Below, piece by piece: positions 42,065 to 50,659 of a stretch of DNA of 64,000 nt. The position numbers and the translations under genes are program-made. The stretch is from the NCBI GenBank assembly GCA_002449395.1, contig DKDP01000028.1, forward strand, positions 17,391 to 81,390, given 5' to 3'. Each line of letters starts with the position of its first letter. Positions within the stretch are counted from its first letter, which is position 1. Source of the stretch: Ruminococcaceae bacterium UBA6845. GTDB taxonomy: Bacteria; Bacillota; Clostridia; Oscillospirales; Acutalibacteraceae. The notes beneath the pieces are model-generated. The model made no database searches. It was not told the DNA's origin and was given only the letters and a program-made list of their open reading frames with translations.

Positions 42065-43084
42065 ATGAAAACAGCAATTTACGGCGCAGGCTCGCTCGGC
42101 ACGGTTCTCGGCGCATATCTTTCAAAGGCGGGCGTTGACGTTGATCTTATAACGAGAAACAAGGAGCACGTTGACGCAATGAACAAGGATGGAGCGAAGA
42201 TTATCGGAACAGTCAATATGACCGTTCCCGTTCATGCGCTCACTCCCGATCAGATGACCGAGAAATACGAGCTTATAATTTTGCTCACAAAGCAGCTTGA
42301 TAACGAGAACATTCTCCGTAATCTTGAAAAGAATATGACCGATGATTGTATCGTCTGCACACTTCAGAACGGACTTCCCGAGCTTTCGGTTTCCAAGGTT
42401 GTCGGCGAGGACAGAACAATGGGCTGTACCGTCGCATGGGGCGCAACGCTCCACGGCAAGGGCGTTTCGGAGCTTACAAGTGAGCCCGACAGTATGTCAT
42501 TCGGTCTCGGCAGAATGAACGGACAAAAAGATGAAAAACTGATGCAGGTCAAGGCTCTGCTCGAAAAAATGTGTCCTGTTGAGATCGAGGACAACTTTAT
42601 GGGTGTGCGTTGGTCAAAGCTCCTTATCAACAGCGCTTTTTCGGGAATGTCAGCAGTAATCGGCGGAACCTTCGGCGATGCGGCGGAGAATAAGGAATCA
42701 AGAGTCTGCTGTCAGAACATAATCAAGGAATGTATTGACATTGCAAATGCCGCCGGCATAAAGATTGAGCCTGTTCAGGGCAAGGACATTGTCAAGCTCC
42801 TTTATTATAAGGGCAACGGAATCAAGAAAAAGATTTCTTTTGCACTCATTCCGGTCTGTATCAAGAAGCACAGACTTCTCAAGGCAAGTATGCTTCAGGA
42901 CCTTGAAAAGGGCAGACTTTGCGAGGTTGATGCAATCAACGGCGTTGTATGCGAATACGGCAGGAAGTACGGCGTTCCGACACCGTATAACGATAAGGTC
43001 TGTGAGATCATTCACGGCGTTGAGCAGGGCAAGTATAAGTGCTGCTTCGATAACGTGAAACTTTTTGCAGGACTTGCGAAATAA
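42065..43084 (+). CDS. Ketopantoate reductase PanE/ApbA family protein
   Basis: A 339-residue NADPH-dependent reductase. GAGSLGTVLGAYLSKAG (residues 7-23) is the dinucleotide loop; LTKQLDNENIL and TLQNGLPELSV follow the family pattern, and the catalytic Lys should be in VRWSKLLINSAFS (about 182-194). Members reduce 2-dehydropantoate for coenzyme A synthesis or other 2-oxo acids. At 339 residues it is longer than the typical 300-residue PanE, mainly from an insert around 235-265, so a related substrate is possible. Last gene before a strong terminator. Confidence 0.87.
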   Translation: MKTAIYGAGSLGTVLGAYLSKAGVDVDLITRNKEHVDAMNKDGAKIIGTVNMTVPVHALTPDQMTEKYELIILLTKQLDNENILRNLEKNMTDDCIVCTLQNGLPELSVSKVVGEDRTMGCTVAWGATLHGKGVSELTSEPDSMSFGLGRMNGQKDEKLMQVKALLEKMCPVEIEDNFMGVRWSKLLINSAFSGMSAVIGGTFGDAAENKESRVCCQNIIKECIDIANAAGIKIEPVQGKDIVKLLYYKGNGIKKKISFALIPVCIKKHRLLKASMLQDLEKGRLCEVDAINGVVCEYGRKYGVPTPYNDKVCEIIHGVEQGKYKCCFDNVKLFAGLAK

Positions 43085-43090
43085 AAGTCA

Positions 43091-43124
43091 AAACACAGTC
43101 TCTCATATAGGGACTGTGTTTTTT
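43091..43124 (+). terminator. Terminator of the glpK operon
   Basis: Stem AAACACAGTC/GACTGTGTTT with a short loop and a TTTTTT tail. Confidence 0.88.
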
Positions 43125-43155
43125 AAAAAATGAGGTTGGAAATTTTAAAAAACGC

Positions 43156-43184
43156 TTGACAAGTATGTAATATTCTGCTATAAT
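43156..43184 (+). promoter_or_regulatory. Promoter of tRNA-Leu(GAG)
   Basis: TTGACA at 43156-43161 and TATAAT at 43179-43184, 17-base spacer, both perfect. Confidence 0.9.
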
Positions 43185-43217
43185 ATGCAACGTTCCTTGA
43201 GGGAACGACAATTGAAT

Positions 43218-43301
43218 GCGAGAGTGGCGGAATCGGCAGACGCGCACGTTTGAGGGGCGTGTGGTAATCCCGTACGGGTTCAAGTCCCGTCTCTCGCACC
43301 A
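43218..43301 (+). tRNA. tRNA-Leu (anticodon GAG)
   Basis: A class II tRNA. Acceptor stem GCGAGAG pairs with CTCTCGC, the anticodon loop is TTGAGGG with anticodon GAG, a long variable arm follows (GTGGTAATCCCGTAC), and the T arm has GGTTCAAGTCC. CCA is encoded at 43299-43301. Reads CUC/CUU codons. Confidence 0.97.
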
Positions 43302-43308
43302 AATAAGG

Positions 43309-43334
43309 AAGAGTCGCAGAGGCGGCTCTTTTTT
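43309..43334 (+). terminator. Terminator after tRNA-Leu(GAG)
   Basis: Stem AAGAGTCGC/GCGGCTCTT with a four-base loop and a T-run. Confidence 0.85.
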
Positions 43335-43409
43335 ATATGTCATAATAACTACATCCCGACATAAAAAATTATCGGTATTTCCGAAAAAATTATTTTCGTC
43401 ATATTTCTA

Positions 43410-43438
43410 TTGAAAAAAACCGGACAAAATGATAGTAT
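43410..43438 (+). promoter_or_regulatory. Promoter of the L-serine dehydratase gene
   Basis: TTGAAA at 43410-43415 and TAGTAT at 43433-43438 with a 17-base spacer. Confidence 0.65.
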
Positions 43439-43465
43439 AGTATAGGAAAAACGGAGGGGTGTTTT

Positions 43466-44680
43466 ATGGAAGTTAAAAAGATGGAATCGCTTAAAGAACT
43501 GTATAAAATCGGCAGAGGTCCGTCGAGTTCTCACACGATGGGTCCCGAAAAGGCTTGCAGAATTTTCAAAAAGCATACCCCGGATGCAGATCGTTTTGAG
43601 GCAATTCTCTACGGTTCGCTCTCGAAAACAGGCGTCGGTCACGGTACGGACAAGGTTATCAAGATTACTCTTGAACCGATTCCCTGCGATGTCATTTTTA
43701 ATGACGAAGAAATTGAGCTTCCGCACCCGAATACAATGGATTTGATCGCCTTTAAAAACGGCGAGGAGATTAACAGAATACGTGTTCTGAGCGTCGGCGG
43801 AGGAAAGATCGAAATTATCGGTCATAAAAATGTTGATCCCCCGAAAATATATGATATGAACTCATTCCACGAGATTTCCGAGCATTGCAAGCAGAATCAT
43901 ATGAAGCTGTGGCAGTATGTTGAGGAGATCGAAGGTATTGAAATCAGAGATTATCTGATGAAGATTTGGAATCAGATGAAATCGAGTATTCACATCGGGC
44001 TTTCAACCGAGGGCGTGCTCCCCGGAGGACTTGAGGTTAAGCGAAAGGCAAAGAGACTTTATTCTCATCAGCATATTGATGAGAGTGCTCAAACAAAGGA
44101 AAACCGTGAGGTTTCCGCCTATGCTTTCGCCGTCAGTGAGCAGAATGCAGACGGCGAGGTTATCGTAACCGCTCCGACCTGCGGCTCGGCAGGCGTTATG
44201 CCCGCTGTTCTCTACTATCAGCAGATGAAGAGGGGATACAGCGACCTTGAAATCGTCCGTGCGCTTGAAACGGGCGGAATAATCGGAAATCTGATAAAAA
44301 CCAACGCCTCGATTTCGGGCAGTGAATGCGGCTGTCAGGCCGAAATAGGAACAGCCTGTGCAATGGCTTCTGCTGCGCTCGGCGAGCTTTTTTCGCTCGA
44401 GATTGATAAGATAGAATATGCGGCGGAGATTGCGATAGAGCATCATCTCGGCTTGACCTGTGACCCGATATGCGGACTTGTGCAGATCCCTTGTATCGAA
44501 CGCAACGCAGTTGCGGCAATGAGGGCGATTAATGCTGTCAGCCTTGCGAGCTTTCTCAGTGATACAAGAAAGATTTCCGTTGACGAGGTTATCGAGGTTA
44601 TGCGAATGACGGGAAAGGATATACCCGGAAGATACAGAGAAACCGCAGAGGGCGGACTTGCAACGTTGAAAATAAAGTGA
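43466..44680 (+). CDS. sdaA: L-serine ammonia-lyase, iron-sulfur-dependent, single chain
   Basis: Deaminates L-serine to pyruvate and ammonia using a [4Fe-4S] cluster, without PLP. The beta-part motif GPSSSHTMGPEKA (about residues 18-30) and alpha-part motifs TAPTCGSAGVMPAVL (about 235-249) and GSECGCQAEIGTACAMA (about 287-303), with CDPICGLVQIPCIERNA (about 332-348), are present in one 404-residue chain, as in the fused enzyme. The order beta then alpha is that of E. coli SdaA/SdaB. GGAGGGG seven bases upstream supports the start at 43466. Confidence 0.95.
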   Translation: MEVKKMESLKELYKIGRGPSSSHTMGPEKACRIFKKHTPDADRFEAILYGSLSKTGVGHGTDKVIKITLEPIPCDVIFNDEEIELPHPNTMDLIAFKNGEEINRIRVLSVGGGKIEIIGHKNVDPPKIYDMNSFHEISEHCKQNHMKLWQYVEEIEGIEIRDYLMKIWNQMKSSIHIGLSTEGVLPGGLEVKRKAKRLYSHQHIDESAQTKENREVSAYAFAVSEQNADGEVIVTAPTCGSAGVMPAVLYYQQMKRGYSDLEIVRALETGGIIGNLIKTNASISGSECGCQAEIGTACAMASAALGELFSLEIDKIEYAAEIAIEHHLGLTCDPICGLVQIPCIERNAVAAMRAINAVSLASFLSDTRKISVDEVIEVMRMTGKDIPGRYRETAEGGLATLKIK

Positions 44681-44697
44681 TTGCCGACAAAAATGTA

Positions 44698-44726
44698 TTG
44701 CATTTGCTTTTACGGCGTGATAAAAT
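44698..44726 (+). promoter_or_regulatory. Promoter of the PyrE-like gene
   Basis: TTGCAT at 44698-44703 and TAAAAT at 44721-44726, 17-base spacer. Confidence 0.55.
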
Positions 44727-44783
44727 AAATATATAATTAACGTAACTGTTGAAGACAGCGGTTACAAGAGAGGAGAAGCTATT

Positions 44784-45425
44784 ATGGCATTAAGCGAAAA
44801 ATTTAAAATTGAGACCAAAATCCCTCACTTGTATCTCAGTGGTTATAAGGGACATTTCGTGGCAGGAAGAAGCCACCTGAATTATTATATAGATATCACA
44901 TCACAGAAATCCTGCCTTTCAGAGGCAAAGGCTGTTGCAAAGGCAATCGCACCGAACTATAAGCTCCATACGGAGATCGACACAATTCTCTGTCTTGACG
45001 GAACCGAGGTTATCGGTACCTGCCTTGCAAGCGAGCTGACAAAGAATGACCTTGCAAGCATCAACGCAAACAGAGAGATCAATATTCTTGCACCCGAGTA
45101 CACGGCAAGCAACCAGCTTATGTTCCGTGACAACATCGTTCAGATGATTTCGGGCAAGCGTGTTCTTGTTCTTGCGGCGTCGGTTGTTACAGGAAGCACA
45201 GCGCAGAACGCATTTGAAGCGATTCGTTATTATTCCGGTACACCGGTCGGAATCGCATCAATTTTCGCCACAATGAAAGAGTATGAGGATTTCCAGATCG
45301 TATCTGTTTTTGACCCTCAGGATCTTCCCGAGTATGAGAGCCATTCGGCTATGGACTGTCCGCTTTGCAAGAAAGGCGAGCGTATCGACGCATTGATCAA
45401 CAGCTTCGGCTGCTCAATGCTTTAA
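44784..45425 (+). CDS. PyrE-like phosphoribosyltransferase with degenerate PRPP loop
   Basis: A 213-residue protein with the type I phosphoribosyltransferase fold, near to orotate phosphoribosyltransferase in layout (HLNYYIDITSQKS at about 32-44, ILCLDGTEVIGTCLASEL at about 70-87). The PRPP-binding loop, normally with two adjacent acidic residues, reads VLVLAASVVTGSTAQNA (about 129-145), so those acids are replaced by Ala-Ala. The C terminus has CPLCKKGERIDALINS (about 194-209). Missing acids suggest altered catalysis or a binding/regulatory role. Proteins of this exact type are, from memory, common in Clostridia and annotated as orotate phosphoribosyltransferase; that label should be doubted. 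Confidence 0.78.
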   Translation: MALSEKFKIETKIPHLYLSGYKGHFVAGRSHLNYYIDITSQKSCLSEAKAVAKAIAPNYKLHTEIDTILCLDGTEVIGTCLASELTKNDLASINANREINILAPEYTASNQLMFRDNIVQMISGKRVLVLAASVVTGSTAQNAFEAIRYYSGTPVGIASIFATMKEYEDFQIVSVFDPQDLPEYESHSAMDCPLCKKGERIDALINSFGCSML

Positions 45426-45460
45426 GATGTACGCCTTGAGTGTGCGGTATTGAAATAATT

Positions 45461-45506
45461 AAAACTGTAATTCACAAAGCGTTATGCAAAAGTGGATTAC
45501 AGTTTT
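45461..45506. terminator. Bidirectional terminator
   Basis: A 15-position stem, AAAACTGTAATTCAC/GTGGATTACAGTTTT, with T-runs for both strands, between the PyrE-like gene and dapA. Confidence 0.85.
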
Positions 45507-45517
45507 TTTATGATTAT

Positions 45518-46408
45518 TTATTCAATCATTCCGTGGTAACGCAGGGCACGGCATATTTTTTCCTTGCAGGCTTCACTCGGACGTGTGAGAGGCAGGCGGC
45601 AGAAGCCGCTGTCCGTGCCTAATTGCGACATTGCATATTTAACGGGCATCGGATTAACGTCGGCAAAAAGTGTGTTGCAAAGGTCAAGATAGCGGAGCTG
45701 GAGAGCCGTCGCATAGCCCGAGTCACCGTCGAGTGCGGCATCGACAATATCGTGGGCAATCTGCGGCAGAATATTTGAAAGCACCGATACCGTTCCCTTG
45801 CCTCCAAGCAGGGCGAATGCGGCGCTTTGATCGTCGTTGCCGCAGTATATGTCAAGATCATCGCCGCAGAGCATACGGGTTTTCATAAGTGCCGAAAGGT
45901 CTCCGTTTGCTTCCTTTGTCGCAACAACATTGTCGATCAGACTCAGCCGCTTATATGTTTCGGGCTTGATATCAACGCCTGTTCTTGACGGTACATTATA
46001 GAGAATTATCGGCTTTGTAACGCAGTCGCTTATGTGGCTGTAATGCTCAATCAGTCCCTCCTGAGAGCATTTGTTATAGTACGGGGTAACAATAAGCAGT
46101 GCGTCAACTCCGAGCGATTCCGCCGACAGGCTTTTCTTGATAACGTCACGTGTGTTGTTGCCTCCCGTGCCTGCGATTACGGGCACACGTCCGTCAACCT
46201 GCTTAACCGTCGATTTAATTATCTGACGCCGCTCCCTTGAATCGAGGGTTGCGCTTTCTCCCGTAGTGCCGCAGACAACAATGGCGTCTGTTCCGTTTTC
46301 AATTTGAAAATCAATTTGCTTTTTAAGAGCCTTGTAATCCACCTTCCTGTTTTCGTCAAACGGTGTGACAATGGCGCACGCCGTTCCGGTAAAGACCGTT
46401 TGTTTCAT
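45518..46408 (-). CDS. dapA: 4-hydroxy-tetrahydrodipicolinate synthase
   Basis: First committed step to diaminopimelate and lysine: condensation of pyruvate with aspartate semialdehyde. The 296-residue enzyme has GTTGESATLDSRER (about 47-60), YYNKCSQEG, LYNVPSRTGVDI (about 135-146) with the catalytic Tyr, and VATKEANGD (about 161-169) with the Schiff-base Lys. The start at 46408 gives the standard N terminus; the longer frame runs into asd. It follows asd, which makes its substrate. Confidence 0.97.
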   Translation of the reverse strand: MKQTVFTGTACAIVTPFDENRKVDYKALKKQIDFQIENGTDAIVVCGTTGESATLDSRERRQIIKSTVKQVDGRVPVIAGTGGNNTRDVIKKSLSAESLGVDALLIVTPYYNKCSQEGLIEHYSHISDCVTKPIILYNVPSRTGVDIKPETYKRLSLIDNVVATKEANGDLSALMKTRMLCGDDLDIYCGNDDQSAAFALLGGKGTVSVLSNILPQIAHDIVDAALDGDSGYATALQLRYLDLCNTLFADVNPMPVKYAMSQLGTDSGFCRLPLTRPSEACKEKICRALRYHGMIE

Positions 46409-46430
46409 TAAAACGCCCCTTATATAAAAT

Positions 46431-46458
46431 AAAGACAGGAAAATAAATTCCTGTCTTT
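46431..46458 (-). terminator. Hairpin between asd and dapA
   Basis: Stem AAAGACAGGAA/TTCCTGTCTTT with a six-base loop, then ATTTTAT on the minus strand. It is probably a partial terminator or processing site that sets dapA expression below asd. Confidence 0.6.
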
Positions 46459-46476
46459 TTAACGATATAGTATTTA

Positions 46477-47565
46477 TCAGTCCATATATCCCTTTGCGCA
46501 AAGGAGCTCTGCAAGAAGAACTGCACCGCCTGCGGCACCACGGAGGGTATTGTGAGAGAGGCACACGAACTTGTAGTCGTACTGAGTGTCCTCACGAAGT
46601 CTGCCGATGCTGACTGCCATACCGCCCTCAAGATCACGCTGATATCTTGTCTGCGGCATATTGTCCTCTGTGAAATAGTGGAGGAACTGCTTAGGTGCGC
46701 TCGGAAGTGCAAGTTTCTGCGGTTCGCCCGAGAAGTTTTCCCAAACCTTGAGAATCTCTTCCTTTGACGGAGCTTTGTCTGCGAATCTCATAAATACTGC
46801 GCCCATATGACCGTTTGAAACGGGAACACGGATGCACTGAGCTGTGAAGTGGGGTTCAGAGGCACAAACGATCTCTCCGTTTTCAACCTTGCCCCAAATC
46901 TTAAGCGGCTCCTGCTCGCTTTTTTCTTCCTCGCCGCCGATGAACGGGATAACGTTATCTACCATCTCGGGCCATCTCTCAAAGGTCTTGCCTGCGCCCG
47001 AAATTGCCTGATATGTGCAGACGAGAACATCCTCAACCTTGTAGCCTGCCTTGTCAAGCGGATAGATAGCCGGAACATAGCTCTGAAGTGAGCAATTCGA
47101 CTTAACTGCAACAAAGCCTCTCTTTGTGCCGAGACGCTTTCTCTGATCAGCAATGACCTCGATGTGGTCTGCGTTGAGCTCGGGAACAACCATCGGAACG
47201 TCGGGAGTAAATCTGTGAGCACTGTTGTTTGAAACAACGGGGCACTCCGCCTTTGCGTATTTCTCCTCAAGAGCTCTGATCTCATCCTTCTTCATATCAA
47301 CTGCGCAGAAAACGAAATCAACGAGTGAAGCGATCTTCTCAACGTCAGCCGTTGCGTCGTAAACGACGAGGTCAGCCATACTCTCGGGCAAGGGAGTATC
47401 CATACACCAACGGCTGCCGAGAGCCTCTTTGTATGTTTTGCCCGCCGAACGTGGGCTTGCAGCAACAAGAACAACCTCGAACCAAGGGTGATTTTCAAGC
47501 AAGGTCGCAAATCTCTGTCCAACCATGCCGGTAGCTCCGATAATACCTACCTTGTACTTTTTCAT
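46477..47565 (-). CDS. asd: Aspartate-semialdehyde dehydrogenase, archaeal/fungal-type
   Basis: Reduces aspartyl phosphate to aspartate semialdehyde for lysine, threonine and methionine. The 362-residue protein begins VGIIGATGMVGQRF (about 5-18; NADP loop). The catalytic Cys is in VKSNCSLQSYVPAI (about 152-165), with SNCS rather than the NCT of the common bacterial form, and the His is in HMGAVFMRF-type text near 250. Length and motifs match the branch shared with archaea and fungi. A TTGACT-17-TATCAT promoter lies upstream (47658-47686). Confidence 0.94.
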   Translation of the reverse strand: MKKYKVGIIGATGMVGQRFATLLENHPWFEVVLVAASPRSAGKTYKEALGSRWCMDTPLPESMADLVVYDATADVEKIASLVDFVFCAVDMKKDEIRALEEKYAKAECPVVSNNSAHRFTPDVPMVVPELNADHIEVIADQRKRLGTKRGFVAVKSNCSLQSYVPAIYPLDKAGYKVEDVLVCTYQAISGAGKTFERWPEMVDNVIPFIGGEEEKSEQEPLKIWGKVENGEIVCASEPHFTAQCIRVPVSNGHMGAVFMRFADKAPSKEEILKVWENFSGEPQKLALPSAPKQFLHYFTEDNMPQTRYQRDLEGGMAVSIGRLREDTQYDYKFVCLSHNTLRGAAGGAVLLAELLCAKGYMD

Positions 47566-47657
47566 TACAAATTCACCTCTTAAATAAATTTTTAAAAATG
47601 TGTTGCCATTCGACCGATTATGCAATATAATAATTAGTTGTCAACACTTTAAAAGTG

Positions 47658-47686
47658 ATGATACCATTTTTTATTATTCAAGTCAA
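47658..47686 (-). promoter_or_regulatory. Promoter of asd-dapA
   Basis: On the minus strand TTGACT (47681-47686) and TATCAT (47658-47663) with a 17-base spacer. A second TTGACA box downstream (47638-47643) with CATAAT after 16 bases could be another start site. Confidence 0.6.
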
Positions 47687-47716
47687 GAGCCAAATGGCTG
47701 AAACAGAGGTTTTACG

Positions 47717-48742
47717 ATGAAAAAAAGTGATTTTTATTACGATCTTCCCGAGGAGCTGATCGCTCAGCATCCGATTGAGCCGAGAGACAGCTCAAGGCTT
47801 ATGCATCTTAACAAGAAAACGGGTGAGGTCGAGCATCTTCATTTTTACGATATTGTCGATCTCCTGAACGAGGGCGACTGCCTTATACTAAACAACACAA
47901 GGGTTCTTCCTGCACGTCTTTACGGCGTTAAGGAGGAGACGGGTGCGGTCGTTGAATTTCTTCTTCTCAATCAGCACGACGCCCACACGTGGGAGGTTAT
48001 GGCAGGTCCCGGAAAGAAAGCGAGAGAGGGCGCAAAGTTCACTTTCGGCGATGGCATACTAAAAGCCGAAATCAAGGAAGTTCTTGAAAACGGAAACCGA
48101 GTTGCTGAGTTTTCATATGACGGCAACTTCTATAATGTGCTTGACAAAATCGGTGAAATGCCGCTTCCTCATTATATAAAGGAAAAGCTCGAAAACAAGG
48201 AACGCTATCAGACGGTCTATTCAAAGGAGCTCGGCTCCGCCGCCGCACCGACGGCAGGCTTGCATTTCACTCCCGAGCTTTTGCAGAAAATCAAGGATAA
48301 GGGAGTAAAAATCGGATTTGTAACCCTCCACGTTGGTATCGGCACATTCCGTCCTGTTAAGACTGAAAACATTGAAGAGCACAAGATGCACTCCGAGCAC
48401 TATATGATCCCTGCCGAAACAGCGGATATAATCAACGAAACAAAGAAAAACGGGGGCAGAGTTATTGCAGTCGGTACAACCTGCTGCCGTACGCTTGAAT
48501 CCGTATGTCAGGCAAAGGGAGAGGTCTGCGAATATGACGATTGGACAAGCATTTTCATTTATCCGGGCTATGAGTTCAAGTGTATTGACGGACTGATCAC
48601 CAATTTTCATCTGCCCGAAAGCACGCTTATTATGCTCGTCAGCGCATTCTGCGGCTATGAGCACACGATGAACGCATACAAAATTGCCGTTGAGGAAAAA
48701 TACAGGTTCTTCTCGTTCGGCGATGCAATGGCTATTCTTTAA
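47717..48742 (+). CDS. queA: S-adenosylmethionine:tRNA ribosyltransferase-isomerase
   Basis: Makes epoxyqueuosine in tRNA from the preQ1 base and SAM. The 341-residue length is normal. YDLPEELIAQHPIEPRDSSR (about 8-27), NNTRVLPARLYGVK (about 60-73), AAPTAGLHFTPELL (about 175-188), LHVGIGTFRPV (about 203-213) and GTTCCRTLES (about 256-265) are QueA landmarks. It is 11 bases before tgt, whose product inserts the preQ1 base, so the two steps are co-expressed. Confidence 0.97.
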   Translation: MKKSDFYYDLPEELIAQHPIEPRDSSRLMHLNKKTGEVEHLHFYDIVDLLNEGDCLILNNTRVLPARLYGVKEETGAVVEFLLLNQHDAHTWEVMAGPGKKAREGAKFTFGDGILKAEIKEVLENGNRVAEFSYDGNFYNVLDKIGEMPLPHYIKEKLENKERYQTVYSKELGSAAAPTAGLHFTPELLQKIKDKGVKIGFVTLHVGIGTFRPVKTENIEEHKMHSEHYMIPAETADIINETKKNGGRVIAVGTTCCRTLESVCQAKGEVCEYDDWTSIFIYPGYEFKCIDGLITNFHLPESTLIMLVSAFCGYEHTMNAYKIAVEEKYRFFSFGDAMAIL

Positions 48743-48753
48743 GGAGAGGGAAA

Positions 48754-49890
48754 ATGGCAGAATTTAAAGTTATAAAGCAGTGCGGAGCGGCTCGTCTCGG
48801 TGAGTTCAAGACAGTTCACGGCACGGTACAGACACCCGCATTTCAGAATGTTGCAACCTGCGGAGCGATCAAGGGTGCGCTTGACGCATATGACCTTAAG
48901 GATATTCACGCTCAGGTTCAGCTTTGCAACACCTATCATCTTCACGTTCGACCGGGCGACGAGCTTATCAAGGAGCTTGGCGGACTTCACAAATTCACGG
49001 GCTGGGACGGTCCGATCCTAACCGACAGCGGCGGATTTCAGATTTTTTCGCTTGCAAAGCTCCGTCAGATCAAGGAGGAGGGTGTAACCTTTGCCTCGCA
49101 CATTGACGGCAGACGTATTTTTATGGGTCCCGAGGAGAGTATGAGAATCCAGTCAAACCTCGCCTCAACGATTGCAATGGCATTTGATGAGTGCGTTGAG
49201 AATCCCTCGACCTACGAATATGCTAAAAAGTCCTGCGAAAGGACAACGAGATGGCTGATAAGATGCAAGGAGGAAATGGAAAAACTCAATTCCAGATGCG
49301 ATACTATAAACAAGGATCAGCTTCTTTTCGGCATCAATCAGGGCTGTGTTTACGACGAGCTGAGAATCGAGCATATGCAGAGAATTGCCGAGCTTGACCT
49401 TGACGGCTATGCGATAGGCGGTCTTGCCGTCGGAGAGCCGAAAGAGGATATGTACAGGATTATTTCCGCTGTTGAGCCGTATGCGCCGAAGAATAAAATA
49501 CGATATCTTATGGGTGTGGGTACGCCCGGAAATATTATTGAGGCGGTCAGCAGGGGAGTTGACCTCTTTGACTGCGTTATGCCGTCGAGAAACGCCCGTC
49601 ACGGACATCTTTTCACGATGAACGGAATAATCAACATCAACAATGCCAAGTATATGAAAGACGATACTCCGATTGATCCCGACTGCGACTGCCCGACCTG
49701 CCGCAGACATTCAAAGGCATATATCAGGCATCTTTTCAAGGCTAAGGAAATGCTTGCAATGCGCCTTTGCGTAACTCACAATCTTTATTTCTATAATACG
49801 CTGATGGAGAAAATTCGTGACGCATTGGCAAACGGAACTTTTGAAGAGTTTAAAGAAAAATATGTTGATTTGCTTGATACAAGAATTTAA
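48754..49890 (+). CDS. tgt: Queuine/preQ1 tRNA-ribosyltransferase
   Basis: Exchanges guanine-34 for preQ1 in tRNAs with GUN anticodons. In 378 residues: ILTDSGGFQIFSL (about 88-100) with the catalytic Asp, MAFDECVENP (about 142-151), GYAIGGLAVGEPKEDM (about 216-231), LMGVGTPGNIIEAVSRGVDLFDC (key residues Asp272 region, nucleophile in VDLFDCVMPSRNARHG), and the zinc site CDCPTCRRHS (about 311-320) with a following His. Follows queA with GGAG before the start. Confidence 0.97.
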   Translation: MAEFKVIKQCGAARLGEFKTVHGTVQTPAFQNVATCGAIKGALDAYDLKDIHAQVQLCNTYHLHVRPGDELIKELGGLHKFTGWDGPILTDSGGFQIFSLAKLRQIKEEGVTFASHIDGRRIFMGPEESMRIQSNLASTIAMAFDECVENPSTYEYAKKSCERTTRWLIRCKEEMEKLNSRCDTINKDQLLFGINQGCVYDELRIEHMQRIAELDLDGYAIGGLAVGEPKEDMYRIISAVEPYAPKNKIRYLMGVGTPGNIIEAVSRGVDLFDCVMPSRNARHGHLFTMNGIININNAKYMKDDTPIDPDCDCPTCRRHSKAYIRHLFKAKEMLAMRLCVTHNLYFYNTLMEKIRDALANGTFEEFKEKYVDLLDTRI

Positions 49891-49924
49891 TTTTTAAAAT
49901 TAACAGAATATACACAAATAACGC

Positions 49925-49953
49925 TTGCAAAAAATTACATTCTAATGTATAAT
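49925..49953 (+). promoter_or_regulatory. Promoter of yajC
   Basis: TTGCAA at 49925-49930 and TATAAT at 49948-49953, 17-base spacer. The inverted repeat ACGCTTG (49921-49927) / CAAGCGT flanks the boxes; its meaning is unknown. Confidence 0.7.
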
Positions 49954-49986
49954 ACAAGCGTTATGTAAAGATTAGGAGGACAATCA

Positions 49987-50409
49987 ATGAATTATTTAAC
50001 ATTATTAGCAGCTCAGGCAACAAAGGGCAATAACTGGACAATGATCCTTATGATGGTCGGCGTTTTTGTTATTATGTATTTCCTTATGATCAGACCGCAG
50101 AAGAAAAAGCAGAAGGAAGAGCAGGCAATGCGCGACAACCTTCAGATCGGCGACGAGATCACAACAATCGGCGGAATCGTAGGTAAGATCGTTACCGTTA
50201 AGGATGATTCCCTTATCATCGAGACAGGCGCTGACAGAAACCGTATGAAGATCACACGCTGGGCTATCAGCCAGAACAACACTGCTAACGAGAAGCTCGC
50301 AGCGGAGCGTGCAGCAGCTAAGGAAGCAGCCGAGAAGGAAAAGGCCGCCCGTATGGAAGCAAAGGGCAAAACCCCTAAGGCTAAGAAAAAGAAAGAAGAA
50401 AAGTTTTGA
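49987..50409 (+). CDS. yajC: Preprotein translocase subunit YajC
   Basis: A 140-residue accessory protein of the Sec translocon. One helix (about residues 17-36) is followed by the family start MIRPQKKKQKEE (about 35-46) and the beta domain with GDEITTIGGIVGKIV (about 55-69). The C-terminal ~50 residues are a Lys/Ala/Glu-rich helix, as in other clostridial forms. Its place after queA-tgt is the classical order queA-tgt-yajC(-secDF); secDF is not here. Confidence 0.93.
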   Translation: MNYLTLLAAQATKGNNWTMILMMVGVFVIMYFLMIRPQKKKQKEEQAMRDNLQIGDEITTIGGIVGKIVTVKDDSLIIETGADRNRMKITRWAISQNNTANEKLAAERAAAKEAAEKEKAARMEAKGKTPKAKKKKEEKF

Positions 50410-50415
50410 TTTAAA

Positions 50416-50448
50416 AACCTCTCCTTGATCTGAGAACAAGGGGAGGTT
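50416..50448 (+). repeat. Hairpin after yajC, related to the repeat at 74-100
   Basis: A 12-pair stem AACCTCTCCTTG/CAAGGGGAGGTT. It has the same CCTCyCCTT/AAGGGGAGG core as the hairpin at 74-100, so it is probably a remnant of the same intergenic repeat family. No T-run follows directly. Confidence 0.5.
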
Positions 50449-50462
50449 CAATCTTACATCCA

Positions 50463-50506
50463 AAACAGGACTGCACAGCTGTGGTGGGCTGAGCAGTCCT
50501 GTTTGT
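50463..50506. terminator. Terminator between yajC and the Bce-type module
   Basis: A 12-pair stem, AAACAGGACTGC/GCAGTCCTGTTT, with a loop of 18 bases, followed by GTTTATTT. It lies at the end of the convergent small-protein gene as well. Confidence 0.8.
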
Positions 50507-50659
50507 TTATTTATCCAATTTTTGAGTTATCAGATCGGTCACGCTGCGGATAAGGGCGATAGCTCCGAAAAGAATTGCGGCGGGGACGGTGAGTATGCCG
50601 ATTGCGGCAAGTCCCGAGAAGAACACGAGCTTTGAAAAAATATGTTTCAGCTTTTTCAT
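50507..50659 (-). CDS. Small membrane protein (50 residues) at the end of the Bce-type operon
   Basis: A 50-residue protein: Lys-rich start (MKKLKHIFSK), a hydrophobic stretch with a central Pro (about residues 11-38), and a charged end (LITQKLDK). Its ATG overlaps the stop of the 157-residue gene upstream (ATGA), so it is translationally coupled and is the last gene of the ABC module. I do not recognise a family. A small membrane subunit modulating the transporter is plausible from its position only. Confidence 0.72.
   Translation of the reverse strand: MKKLKHIFSKLVFFSGLAAIGILTVPAAILFGAIALIRSVTDLITQKLDK

Noticed and set aside
47566..47716. Lysine riboswitch before asd-dapA
   Set aside because: The asd leader is under about 100 bases and shows none of the multi-helix structure required.
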